Assembly (NCBI GenBank): GCA_945893045.1 | Contig: CAMDEA010000082.1 | Span: 1-36,553 of the forward strand | Direction: 5' to 3' | Source of the DNA: Planctomyces sp. SH-PL62 | GTDB lineage: Bacteria; Planctomycetota; Planctomycetia; Planctomycetales; Planctomycetaceae | Length of the DNA: 36,553 nt | Shown: one piece after another, positions 1 to 7,841 of the stretch | How positions within the stretch are numbered: the stretch's first letter is position 1 | Layout: each line of letters starts with the position of its first letter | Made by a program: the position numbers and the translations under genes | Notes under the pieces: model-generated | What the model saw: the letters and a program-made list of their open reading frames with translations, nothing else | Told to the model about the DNA's origin: nothing | Databases searched by the model: none

Positions 1-62
1 TCCACCTGCTCCCGAACCGCTGGCATCAACAACTCGGATTTCACTTGTGGGACATCATCCAT
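1..62 (-). CDS. possible 5' end of a gene cut by the window edge
   Basis: An open frame on the minus strand starts with ATG at 62 and runs off the window edge without a stop, giving about 20 residues beginning MDDVPQVKSELL. A GGAG sequence lies six bases before this ATG, a good ribosome-binding spacing. The frame is also open upstream back to the stop of the LRR gene at 120, so the start could lie further upstream at a non-ATG codon. Too little is visible to name a family. It would lie directly downstream of the LRR gene in the same direction. Confidence 0.35.
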   Translation of the reverse strand, partial: MDDVPQVKSELLMPAVREQV

Positions 63-119
63 GATCGACTCCAGAAAGAGGTTCCGAACATTTTCAACCT
101 CATTCTGACAACTCTGTAT

Positions 120-1001
120 TCATCGCGCCAGGCAAAATTGGCACACCCAAGGCTCACCTGCGCTGACTTCTAGATTCGGCAAGGCGGCTTTCAAGTCGGC
201 GATCCCAGCAGCGGTCACTGGCGTGCCCTTAATTCGCAGAACCTTGAGCGAGATTAAGTGCTTGAGATGTGGCAGCCCTGCATCGGTCACAACCATCGAC
301 CCCAAATCCAATGTCATCAATCTCGTCAGCGGTCGCAGATGAGCCAACCCATCGTCCGTGACCTTCGTTCGTATGAGACAAAGATGCTTGAGGTTTATGA
401 GTTGTTCAATCTCACGAATTCCCGCGTCAGTCACAGCGGCGTTTTCGAGGTCAAGATATTCAAGTTGTGGCACCTCTCGAAGGTGCGCCAATCCCTCGTC
501 AGTGACTCGTGTTTCACCGATGTAAAGTGAATTGAGGCGTGGAAACCGACTGAGGCCTTTCAGCGAGTCATCGCCAATTTGTGTGTTCCTAACATCAAGA
601 TGCTCAAGATTTGGAAGGCGGTCTAAACGACAAAGTCCGGAGTCTCCGATCTGGGCACAGTTCAGATATAGTTGTGTGATTTCGTCATGTCGATTCAATC
701 CCGATAACCCCTCGTCGGTGACTGCGGGCGTCCACAAACTAATCAATTCGATCCGATGAAACATCGTCAGCTTTTTCTTATCGACGAGCTGCCCCAACCA
801 ATGGGGGCCAACATATTCTGAGACCACCTGTCCTTCCATCGCTTCAACGTGACGCACAAAACGCGCCGTGGGGTGGAAGTAAACAGTGCAGGCGATTCCT
901 GCTCCCACCAGCACTACGCTGGCCAAGAGTCGCCGTAGAAGCCTCAGAATTCGACCGCGTCGCGGCGTTTGGTCGAGTGTGTTGTCGCTGGTCATTTTCA
1001 T
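120..1001 (-). CDS. membrane-anchored leucine-rich repeat protein
   Basis: A 293-residue protein. The first 24 residues are basic, followed by a single hydrophobic segment at about 25-42, so it is probably anchored in the cytoplasmic membrane with the rest outside the cytosol. From about residue 90 to the end it consists of roughly 24-residue leucine-rich repeats with recurring VTDEGL / VTDAGL turns, the type common in planctomycetes. Such repeats normally form a curved protein-binding surface; no enzyme domain is visible. The chosen start is the ATG at 1001 (a second ATG is at 995); the open frame extends further upstream but there it overlaps the methyltransferase gene. No strong Shine-Dalgarno sequence is seen. 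It follows the methyltransferase gene by 68 bases in the same direction. Partner and role unknown. Confidence 0.8.
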   Translation of the reverse strand: MKMTSDNTLDQTPRRGRILRLLRRLLASVVLVGAGIACTVYFHPTARFVRHVEAMEGQVVSEYVGPHWLGQLVDKKKLTMFHRIELISLWTPAVTDEGLSGLNRHDEITQLYLNCAQIGDSGLCRLDRLPNLEHLDVRNTQIGDDSLKGLSRFPRLNSLYIGETRVTDEGLAHLREVPQLEYLDLENAAVTDAGIREIEQLINLKHLCLIRTKVTDDGLAHLRPLTRLMTLDLGSMVVTDAGLPHLKHLISLKVLRIKGTPVTAAGIADLKAALPNLEVSAGEPWVCQFCLAR

Positions 1002-1069
1002 TTGGACTGCGTCGGTCAGAGTCGTCGCTATTGCAAATGCGTCGTTCACGGAAATGCGGTCTTCGCCGC

Positions 1070-1786
1070 TCAGCGTTTCACGGCTCCAAAGGCGGCGTAG
1101 CACGAATGCTTGTGCAAGACTTCGACTTCGCTGAAGCCGACCTCGCGCAGCAAGTCGAGTTGATACGCGACCGATCTCGGCGTGTCCTCTTCGAGAATGC
1201 GGGCGAACATTTCGTCCCGAAACGCTTCGCTCTCTAGTGCCGTGAGATACTCGCCGTAACGCCGCCAATGGATCGCCTGCACTTCCGGAAGCGGGCTTTC
1301 GACGATGTCGAAAATCCAAATCGACCCGCCGGGTTTCACCGCGTTGAAGAGCTTTTGAAACACCGACCGCCATTCGGAGTCCGCTCGCAGATGGTGCAGT
1401 ACGGCGGAGGCGACGATGATGTCGAACCGCTGTTGGCCAAGATCGAGTTCGCGAATGTCCGACTGAATCGTCGTCACTGGACCAACGGCTTTGGGCTGAA
1501 CTCGTTGCAGAGCGCAGTCGAGCATCGCCTGGCTCAGATCGACCAGCGTGACCTGAAGGTGCGGCATCCGTTCCAACAGCTTCAGGGTGTAGTTGCCCCC
1601 TCCGCAGCCAACATCGAGCATGCACTGTGCATGAGGCGTCGTCACCGCCGCGGCTTCCGCCACGAGACTCATCGACAGCGGCGAATCGACGACGGCGGCT
1701 TGGCCCGTTTCGAGATTCGCATAGCGGACGACTTCAGAATCAAAGCGCTGACGGATTTCTTCAACAGTCGATTTGTGTTGGCTCAT
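1070..1786 (-). CDS. class I SAM-dependent methyltransferase
   Basis: A 238-residue cytoplasmic protein of the class I S-adenosylmethionine-dependent methyltransferase family. Motif I, the SAM-binding loop, reads LDVGCGGGNYT near residue 57. An acidic residue ends the second strand (TLVDLS), and the post-motif region has SAVLHHL and the KPGGSIWIFD segment typical of the Methyltransf_12/25 groups. Length is normal. The substrate cannot be read from the sequence; the fold resembles small-molecule and tRNA wobble-uridine methyltransferases alike, so no symbol is given. It ends 68 bases before the LRR gene and begins 26 bases after the stop of the MFS transporter gene, so the three may be co-transcribed. 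Confidence 0.85.
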   Translation of the reverse strand: MSQHKSTVEEIRQRFDSEVVRYANLETGQAAVVDSPLSMSLVAEAAAVTTPHAQCMLDVGCGGGNYTLKLLERMPHLQVTLVDLSQAMLDCALQRVQPKAVGPVTTIQSDIRELDLGQQRFDIIVASAVLHHLRADSEWRSVFQKLFNAVKPGGSIWIFDIVESPLPEVQAIHWRRYGEYLTALESEAFRDEMFARILEEDTPRSVAYQLDLLREVGFSEVEVLHKHSCYAAFGAVKR

Positions 1787-1812
1787 GTTGTTTCTTTGAT
1801 TCTTGAGTCAGG

Positions 1813-3270
1813 TCAATCTTCCAATTGTTTCTGGCTCGTGTCGGGAGCCAGCCAGATGATGAGCAATCCCAGTGCAAAGCAGAGGCTGGTTGCTCGGCCA
1901 ATCTTCGCGTAGTCGCCGCCGAAAAACGCCGTCACCAGGCTGGTGGCAAAGACAGTCACCGCCGTCAGCACGCGACCAAAATTGAAGCTCACCCCCGCGC
2001 CCGTGGAACGAACTCGCGTGGGAAACAATTCCGGCAGGCAGAGCGGCAACCAGCCGAAATAGATGCCGCTGAAGAATCCCACCGCTCCCACGCCACACAA
2101 GAACAATGTGCGATCGGCTGGCGACAGAAACCAGAACGTGTACTGGGCACAGACCAAACACAGCAGGCTGGTCAGGAAATACGTGCGGCGGCGTCCGAGT
2201 TGGCTGGCGATCCAGCCTCCCAGCAAGCTGCCGATGATTCCCGCGAACGACCGAGCTTGCTGCACGTTCGCCGGCAGTTCTTTGTCGGGTGGACTCAGCG
2301 ACTCGCCGACTTCGCCCGCCCACGGGACCATCCAGTTCGCGCTCCCCCAGCCGCCGAACAGCGGGATCGTCGCCAAAGCGATCCCAACCAGAGTGACCCT
2401 CAGCAACGGCGAACGAAAAATTTCACTCATCGCCGGAGCCGCCGGTTGATCTGCGGAGTCCGTGTCGCGACGAGTCGCCAGCCAGCGCGGTGACTCTGGG
2501 ACGAACAGCAACGCGAAGATTCCCAAGATCACTGGAACCGCACCGATCACCGGCAACCAGCGCCATGCCAGGAACGAACCATCAACGCCGACCTGCCAGC
2601 CGCTCGGCAAGTAATCGCCGGAGAACGACGCCCACAACGGCCACGCCGCGACGAGCGAGATCTTGGCCCTCAATGTCGAGACCAGAAAGATGCCGATGTT
2701 CGCCGACGTCCCGATGACTCCCGCCGCCGCCGGCCGAGACAGACTGGACCATGCTTCCGAAACCAACGCCACGCCGTTGGGCCACATGCCGCCGACCCCC
2801 GTGCAGGCCAGATACCACAGCACCAACAACTGCCACGGCGCTTGCGACAACGATGCCGCTCCCGCCATCACCGAGTACGTGAGGACGCTCCACGCCATCG
2901 CCTTCGACCGGCCGAAGCGATCTCCCAGCCGACCGAAGATCAGACCGCCGCTTGCCGCGCCAAACAGAAACGCGCAGGTCAACCACGCGAACCAACTCGT
3001 GACGAGCGACTTCATCCCCTCCCATTCCACCTTCTCGGCGGCTGACATCGTGGGACTGGCCGAGTTCTTCTTCGGTACCAGCTTGATCAGTTTCTGATAC
3101 CGAGCAACATCCAACTCACCCGTTCGTCCGAGCAAATCCACCGCCGCCGGCTGCATTGCCAGCGAGGAGATCGACAGATGAAACCCCGCGCAGAACCAGC
3201 CCAGAAACGCGCAAATCAAAATCAAATATCGACCAGCCGGCGACAACGCGGGAAGAGCAGAATCATTCAT
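1813..3270 (-). CDS. MFS transporter (sugar/acid permease type)
   Basis: An integral membrane permease of the major facilitator superfamily, about 485 residues with roughly twelve hydrophobic segments. The loop between helices 2 and 3 carries the MFS signature GRLGDRFGRSKA, and a related GGWIASQLGRRRTY is in the second half. A hydrophilic insertion of about 60 residues separates the first two helices. A GGAGG lies just before ATG 3282; ATGs at 3282, 3279 and 3270 are all possible, and 3270 gives the most usual spacing. The frame stays open to 3402, but that extension crosses an inverted repeat and is probably not translated. It lies next to an aldolase and a dehydrogenase gene, suggesting uptake of their substrate, perhaps a sugar acid (inference). 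Confidence 0.85.
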   Translation of the reverse strand: MNDSALPALSPAGRYLILICAFLGWFCAGFHLSISSLAMQPAAVDLLGRTGELDVARYQKLIKLVPKKNSASPTMSAAEKVEWEGMKSLVTSWFAWLTCAFLFGAASGGLIFGRLGDRFGRSKAMAWSVLTYSVMAGAASLSQAPWQLLVLWYLACTGVGGMWPNGVALVSEAWSSLSRPAAAGVIGTSANIGIFLVSTLRAKISLVAAWPLWASFSGDYLPSGWQVGVDGSFLAWRWLPVIGAVPVILGIFALLFVPESPRWLATRRDTDSADQPAAPAMSEIFRSPLLRVTLVGIALATIPLFGGWGSANWMVPWAGEVGESLSPPDKELPANVQQARSFAGIIGSLLGGWIASQLGRRRTYFLTSLLCLVCAQYTFWFLSPADRTLFLCGVGAVGFFSGIYFGWLPLCLPELFPTRVRSTGAGVSFNFGRVLTAVTVFATSLVTAFFGGDYAKIGRATSLCFALGLLIIWLAPDTSQKQLED

Positions 3271-3310
3271 GAGGTTCATCATCCTCCGGCCGCGAGCCGT
3301 GAGCCGATTA

Positions 3311-3365
3311 CCGACAGCCGTGATACCGTTTTCATGGGCTTCAAAAATGGTATCACGGCTGTCGG
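3311..3365. repeat. inverted repeat, 17-bp perfect arms
   Basis: Arms at 3311-3327 and 3349-3365 are exact reverse complements (beginning ccgacagccgtgatacc), and a further four T:A pairs extend into the 21-base spacer. It lies between the aldolase and transporter genes, upstream of the transporter start. It could fold as a strong RNA hairpin. It is one of many such elements in this window. Confidence 0.85.
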
Positions 3366-3398
3366 CTTTCGGCGGACGGCCATCCGCCGAACAGGTCG

Positions 3399-4178
3399 TC
3401 ATTCACCGAGTGCCTGACGCAGTTGCGCGACTTCACTTTTCAACGTGCGGCTGAACGTCGCGAGATCCGAGCTGTGCATCACGAGATTCCCGCCGGCCTT
3501 GGACCAAGTGATTTCTTGTTCGAGGCCCAACCAAAAATGAATTCCAGCACCAACGCCATGCTCGCGAGCAATACGAAAAATCTTCCGCACCGCTTCGTCG
3601 AAGCGCGGATGATCGTATTGCTCCGGGATGCCCAGGTTGCAGGACAGGTCATGCGGGCCGATCAGCACCGAATCTAAACCCGGCACCGAACAAATCTCGT
3701 GCAGGTTCTCCATCGCCGGAATGCTCTCGATGTTGGCGATCAGAATTTTGTCGCCGTTCCGCTTTTCGAGGTACTCGCGCAGCTCCGGTTCCAGTGTGTT
3801 GGGATCGCGCAGAGCCTCCTGCAATCGGCGTCCCTTGAGCGGGCGGTACTTCACCGCTCCGACCAGTCCACGGACTTGCTCGGCGGTCTCGACATACGGC
3901 CCGATGATCCCGCCCGCTCCGGCATCGAGCGCCTTGCACGCCTCGAACGGATCGTTGCAGGGAATCCGCACCACCGGAGGCAAGCCGGAGGCCTGATACG
4001 TCTGACAAATCCAAGACAACGTTTCGCGACCAATGGGCGTGTGCTCGGTATCGACGAACACGAAGTCGATCCCCGATTGCTTGACCAAGTTTGGCCACAG
4101 CGGCGACGTCGCGACCATCGCCGACGAATAGACACGTTTCCCCGAATGCAACGCTTGAATAATTTCGCGACCAGTCAT
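3399..4178 (-). CDS. HpcH/HpaI family aldolase
   Basis: A 259-residue enzyme of the HpcH/HpaI aldolase/citrate lyase family, which reversibly cleaves 2-keto-3-deoxy acids to pyruvate plus an aldehyde, usually with a divalent metal. Family signatures are the FVDTEHTPIG strand near the N-terminus, VVRIPCNDP, GAGGIIGPYVETAEQ, the metal-ligand glutamate in ANIESIPAMEN, and GPHDLS. Length is normal. The start is ATG 4178, which has AGAGG nine bases upstream; the longer open frame reaches into an inverted repeat. It lies between the fused dehydrogenase and the MFS transporter, all in the same direction, fitting a small catabolic operon for a sugar-derived acid. Exact substrate unknown. Confidence 0.85.
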   Translation of the reverse strand: MTGREIIQALHSGKRVYSSAMVATSPLWPNLVKQSGIDFVFVDTEHTPIGRETLSWICQTYQASGLPPVVRIPCNDPFEACKALDAGAGGIIGPYVETAEQVRGLVGAVKYRPLKGRRLQEALRDPNTLEPELREYLEKRNGDKILIANIESIPAMENLHEICSVPGLDSVLIGPHDLSCNLGIPEQYDHPRFDEAVRKIFRIAREHGVGAGIHFWLGLEQEITWSKAGGNLVMHSSDLATFSRTLKSEVAQLRQALGE

Positions 4179-4241
4179 TTGGTGATTCCTCTTTTTCCTG
4201 AAACGAATGGACTCCAATTGCGATTTGTGATCTCTTCTTCT

Positions 4242-4324
4242 CTCAGTGTCTCGTCGCGTCTCTGTGGTACTCAACTCCCGATTCACGACCAGCGGACACC
4301 ACAGAGGCGCGACAAAACACAGAG
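4242..4324. repeat. imperfect inverted repeat between aldolase and dehydrogenase genes
   Basis: Arms at 4242-4268 and 4298-4324 match as reverse complements at 23 of 27 positions and share the core ctctgtggt / accacagag. The right arm ends just before the stop codon of the dehydrogenase gene. It fills most of the 146-base gap between the two genes. Confidence 0.7.
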
Positions 4325-6136
4325 TCAATGCACCTCAACCGGTTGGCTGCTCCGACACGATTCCAGCGCCGCTGCGACGGTCGCATAAATCGACCGGCTG
4401 GCGCGGGCATCGAGAATCGTCTCGCCTCCCGTGTCGATCGCTTGAGCAAAGTTCTCGGCCAACAGGAAATCGTTGTCGTTGGCGATTCGCCGCTGACGAA
4501 ATTCTTTGGGCGGTTGCCCACGATAATAAACCCCCACCTCCGGCCGCGACTCGCTCACGACCAGCGCCCCTTCGCTGCCGAGCACATGCAGTTTGATCTC
4601 GCCGCCACTGGGATGACTCGCCGCGCCGATGCGGCCAATCGCCAGAGATGCAATCAGGCCGTTGTCCATTTCGAGCGTGACGCTCGCCAAATCTTCGACA
4701 CCGTTGTCGGCATTGAGCTGATGAAAGTGCGACGCCGATCTCGCGAAGACGCGCCGCACGTTGGCTCCGGTCAGAAAGCGCAGATACCCCAGCGGGTAAA
4801 TCCCCTCGATCGCCAGTTCCCCCATCGGATCGTGGCCGATCCCGCCATCCGAGCCATCCACATGCGCGGCGATCAATGCCGCCTGCCAATCGACTGGCGG
4901 ATATCCCGGCGGCCGGCTCCCCTTCGGCGGCCCGGCATCCTTCGCGAAATAGAAATCCAAATGCATCGCATACGGCTCACCGATCGTTCCCGCCGCGATC
5001 TGTTCTCTCGCTTGAACGACGGCCGGGATGAAATTGCGGTTCCACATCAAGAACTTCACACCGCTGCGTTCGATCGCCTCGACCAGTCGATCCGCTTCGC
5101 TGGGTCTCGTCGTCAGAGGCTTGTCCTGCACGATGTGCATGCCGAGCGCCGCCGCACGCACGCTCAGACCCACATGCCGCTCAGCCTCCGGGCTGACAAT
5201 CGCGACCTGCACGTCGAACTCGCGCAACGCCCGTTCGACATCGCGGACGTAAGGAATCTGATGAGCGTCGGCAAACTGCTGGTTCCGCTCGTGCGCCCAA
5301 TTGGGAATCTGCGGATCGTCCGCGACCACGACCAGCTTGAACCGCGGATGCGTCGCCAGCCCGCGTGCGACGTAATCGTGCTTGACGGTGCTGAGCACCG
5401 CGCAACGGAATTGCGAACAAAGTAGACGAGTCACTCCGTGACTCGAATTCGAGTCACGGAGTGACTCGTCTACATTTCCGCTTCGCAGCCCGATTGACTG
5501 ATTTGACTCAATCGACTGCCGCACGGCCTCCGCCACTTTCAAAACATTCTGCCATTCCGAGACGTGTGCCGAGACATCGCCGCCCGCATGCAAAGCCTCG
5601 ACGGTCTCTTGAACCATCGCCGCGTGTCGCCGGCCAGATTCATCCGCGCACACGGCCTGCGGGCGTCCGCCGCGAAACACCAACTGCATGTTCTGATGAT
5701 CGTCGGCATACGCGGCCCCGGCGGAGCCAATCACCGACAGCGACTGGTATCCATCGCCCGGCGGCAACCGATCGGCAAAGTCGAGCAACGCCATCGCGCC
5801 GCTCGGAAAGCCGAGATGCACTTGCAGAAAACGACCGCGCGAGTGGCCGGGTTCTAAATCGGTCTGCTCGACCGCATAGACCGCATCCGGCGACTGGCCG
5901 ATCAGCCACAACACGACATCCAGATCACGCACGAGAGAGGCCGGCAATCCGGAAACCTCATCCGCCGAAGCGGCATCACGCGGCTCCCAGCGATGAACTC
6001 GCACCAGTCCAACCGCGCCAAGTTTTCCAGCATCGAGTTGCTGACGAATGAGTTGTCGCGAAGGGAGACAACGATCAGGATTGACCATGATCTCGCAGGC
6101 TTCGCCATTCGCAGGTCTGACTGTCACTCGAATCAT
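4325..6136 (-). CDS. tandem Gfo/Idh/MocA oxidoreductase fusion
   Basis: A 603-residue protein, far longer than the usual 330-450 residues of NAD(P)-dependent Gfo/Idh/MocA oxidoreductases. Residues 1-220 resemble only the C-terminal substrate-binding domain of such an enzyme (GKLGAVGLVRVHRWEP, then DVVLWLIGQSPDAVYA), without a Rossmann nucleotide-binding part. Residues about 240-603 look like a complete dehydrogenase: a Rossmann-like start, a VQDKPLTTRPSEA segment matching the family EKP motif, and a C-terminal domain with AIEGIYPLGYLRFLTG. The linker, residues about 222-238, is encoded by a perfect 52-bp palindrome. The start is ATG 6136; the open frame reaches 6190 only by running into another inverted repeat. 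It probably oxidises a sugar or polyol together with the adjacent aldolase and transporter. It may be an old deletion fusion of two paralogues. Confidence 0.8.
   Translation of the reverse strand: MIRVTVRPANGEACEIMVNPDRCLPSRQLIRQQLDAGKLGAVGLVRVHRWEPRDAASADEVSGLPASLVRDLDVVLWLIGQSPDAVYAVEQTDLEPGHSRGRFLQVHLGFPSGAMALLDFADRLPPGDGYQSLSVIGSAGAAYADDHQNMQLVFRGGRPQAVCADESGRRHAAMVQETVEALHAGGDVSAHVSEWQNVLKVAEAVRQSIESNQSIGLRSGNVDESLRDSNSSHGVTRLLCSQFRCAVLSTVKHDYVARGLATHPRFKLVVVADDPQIPNWAHERNQQFADAHQIPYVRDVERALREFDVQVAIVSPEAERHVGLSVRAAALGMHIVQDKPLTTRPSEADRLVEAIERSGVKFLMWNRNFIPAVVQAREQIAAGTIGEPYAMHLDFYFAKDAGPPKGSRPPGYPPVDWQAALIAAHVDGSDGGIGHDPMGELAIEGIYPLGYLRFLTGANVRRVFARSASHFHQLNADNGVEDLASVTLEMDNGLIASLAIGRIGAASHPSGGEIKLHVLGSEGALVVSESRPEVGVYYRGQPPKEFRQRRIANDNDFLLAENFAQAIDTGGETILDARASRSIYATVAAALESCRSSQPVEVH
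5422..5473. repeat. perfect 52-bp palindrome inside a reading frame
   Basis: The sequence 5422-5473 equals its own reverse complement with no spacer, centred on gaattc at 5445-5450. The left half begins gtagacgagtcactccg. It is read in frame through the dehydrogenase fusion as VDESLRDSNSSHGVTRL. Its length of 52 is not a multiple of three, so a clean insertion alone would have shifted the frame. Confidence 0.95.
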
Positions 6137-6168
6137 GCTGCCATCTTCGGAAGAGCGATTGAGCAAAG

Positions 6169-6266
6169 GGGTCGTGCGTTCAAAATTCAAAATTGGCGGG
6201 GTGCTGTCGCGTGGAATGCTCGGTATCGATCAACCCCGCCAATTTTGAATTTTGAACGCACGACCC
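6169..6266. repeat. inverted repeat, 33-bp perfect arms
   Basis: Arms at 6169-6201 and 6234-6266 are exact reverse complements (the left begins gggtcgtgcgttcaaaattc) with a 32-base spacer. It occupies most of the gap between the ceramidase-like gene and the dehydrogenase fusion, both on the minus strand. It has no transposase gene. Confidence 0.95.
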
Positions 6267-6324
6267 TTCAACGAGAACTCATTCGCAGTGTGGCGAACTG
6301 CGTCTCGTCCGTCGAGTTGCCGTG

Positions 6325-7776
6325 TCACTTCGCAGGCCGATCGGCCGCCACTTCCTGAGCCATCTCGATGAGTTGATCGAGCAGCTTGTCGGAAGCGTTG
6401 ATCTCCAGCCGGTTCGTTCCGAGCCACGTCTCGTAACCGCCGAATTGATGCTGCCTCGGAGTCGGCAAGTAACCGAAGTAGCCGTGAGCCAGTTCAACCA
6501 TGAACGAGTTCGGCAACGGCGAGCGGCGTTTGAAGTCGAGACCGATTTCGACAAAGACTTCGCAGGGCATCGTCCCGATGCAGACGTCGCCGATCCGCAG
6601 AATATGCAGCGGGATCGTTGTCGTTTCGGGATACTGAGCCAGCCGCGAGATTCGTTCGGCGTAGATAAACGACAAATCCTGTTTGCTCTTCGGCCCGGCG
6701 GCGAGCGTCTCTTCGGTCCACTTCATCTGTTCGGCCGTGGGCTTGCGCCAGGCAATGACCGGCTCACGATAGCGGGCGGCCAAGGTCAGGTTTTCGCGAT
6801 ACTCCAACTTGGCCATCGCGCCGTGGACTTTCGCGGCGACGTCCTCGGCGACGAATCGGATTTGCTCAAACGGCTTCTTGCCCGGCCGCGGATTGCGGAA
6901 GTTAATGTTGTTGATGTCGCCGCTGGTCCCGTTGGCCATCATCGCCACGAACGGAGGGCGGTCGGCCGGTGTGTCATTGGACTTGCCGTCCTCGATCAGC
7001 CGCTTGAGTTGCTCGCTGAAGACGCCGTAGTAATCGGCCGAGATGTCCGCAGCCCCCACGCCCCCCACGTAATGCAGCGAGTACGCCGCGAACACGGAGA
7101 TCATCGCACCGCTCGGTTCGCGAACCGCGATGAACGAGACCGTCGGATCGATCGGCCCGGCCGGCTCGACGAGGTTCGGGCTACCGGCTGGAGGATTCAT
7201 CTTCACGAGATCACTACTGCCGAACGGATTCACCGGCACGGTCCCCGGCCGCATGTGCCAGCGGCGGTTGAAGACATGCTCCGGAACGTCCACCGATCCG
7301 AACGCAACCTGAGCGGGTCGCAGATTGTTGACGGCGCGAGCAACCCCATCGGCAATGCGTCGAGCCACGAACCGCTGATAATCATCCAGCGTCTGCTCGG
7401 GCTTGAGCCGATCCTTTCCCAGCGCACTGGTCGCCGAGTGCGTGTGCGTCGCGCTGATCATCACGCACTCCGGCGGGATGCCGACCTGCTCGTGGATCAT
7501 CTTCCGAGCTTCCGTGCTGATCACCCGCTGAATGCCGAGCAAGTCGCACACCACCAACGCCAACTTCGTCTTCCCGTCATTGAGCACCAAACACCGAGCA
7601 TGGAGTTCGTCATGAATGTGCTTGGACGGATAGGGCACGAAGCCGCCAATGATCTCTTGGCCGATTTCCGGGGTGATGTTGCTCGTCGCCGCACCGGCTT
7701 GAATTTCATCGGCTTTCACAACCGTGGTCGAAACGAAACACAGGAGGCTCACCAACAACCAATCGCTCATTCGCAT
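6325..7776 (-). CDS. exported neutral/alkaline ceramidase-like hydrolase
   Basis: A 483-residue protein resembling the N-terminal catalytic domain of neutral/alkaline non-lysosomal ceramidases, a group that includes many planctomycete proteins of unknown substrate. A signal peptide is visible (WLLVSLLCFVSTTVVKA, cleavage near residue 22). The mature part starts AGAATSNITPEIG, typical of the family; a zinc-site-like ATHTHS follows near residue 110, with HYVGG and MMANGTSGDINN further on. The usual C-terminal immunoglobulin-like domain of true ceramidases seems absent. The start is ATG 7776, with AAGGA seven bases upstream. The enzyme would act outside the cytoplasm. Hydrolysis of ceramide itself is not shown. 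Confidence 0.8.
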   Translation of the reverse strand: MRMSDWLLVSLLCFVSTTVVKADEIQAGAATSNITPEIGQEIIGGFVPYPSKHIHDELHARCLVLNDGKTKLALVVCDLLGIQRVISTEARKMIHEQVGIPPECVMISATHTHSATSALGKDRLKPEQTLDDYQRFVARRIADGVARAVNNLRPAQVAFGSVDVPEHVFNRRWHMRPGTVPVNPFGSSDLVKMNPPAGSPNLVEPAGPIDPTVSFIAVREPSGAMISVFAAYSLHYVGGVGAADISADYYGVFSEQLKRLIEDGKSNDTPADRPPFVAMMANGTSGDINNINFRNPRPGKKPFEQIRFVAEDVAAKVHGAMAKLEYRENLTLAARYREPVIAWRKPTAEQMKWTEETLAAGPKSKQDLSFIYAERISRLAQYPETTTIPLHILRIGDVCIGTMPCEVFVEIGLDFKRRSPLPNSFMVELAHGYFGYLPTPRQHQFGGYETWLGTNRLEINASDKLLDQLIEMAQEVAADRPAK

Positions 7777-7841
7777 CCGAGTGTCCTTCTCAAGGTGTGT
7801 CAAAGTGCGTCAGGGGTCACGATGTTTGCCCTGCGTTGTTC

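Noticed and set aside
4328..5425. 365-residue plus-strand open frame opposite the dehydrogenase fusion
   Set aside because: Shadow of a recognised coding region; arginine-rich with no family pattern.
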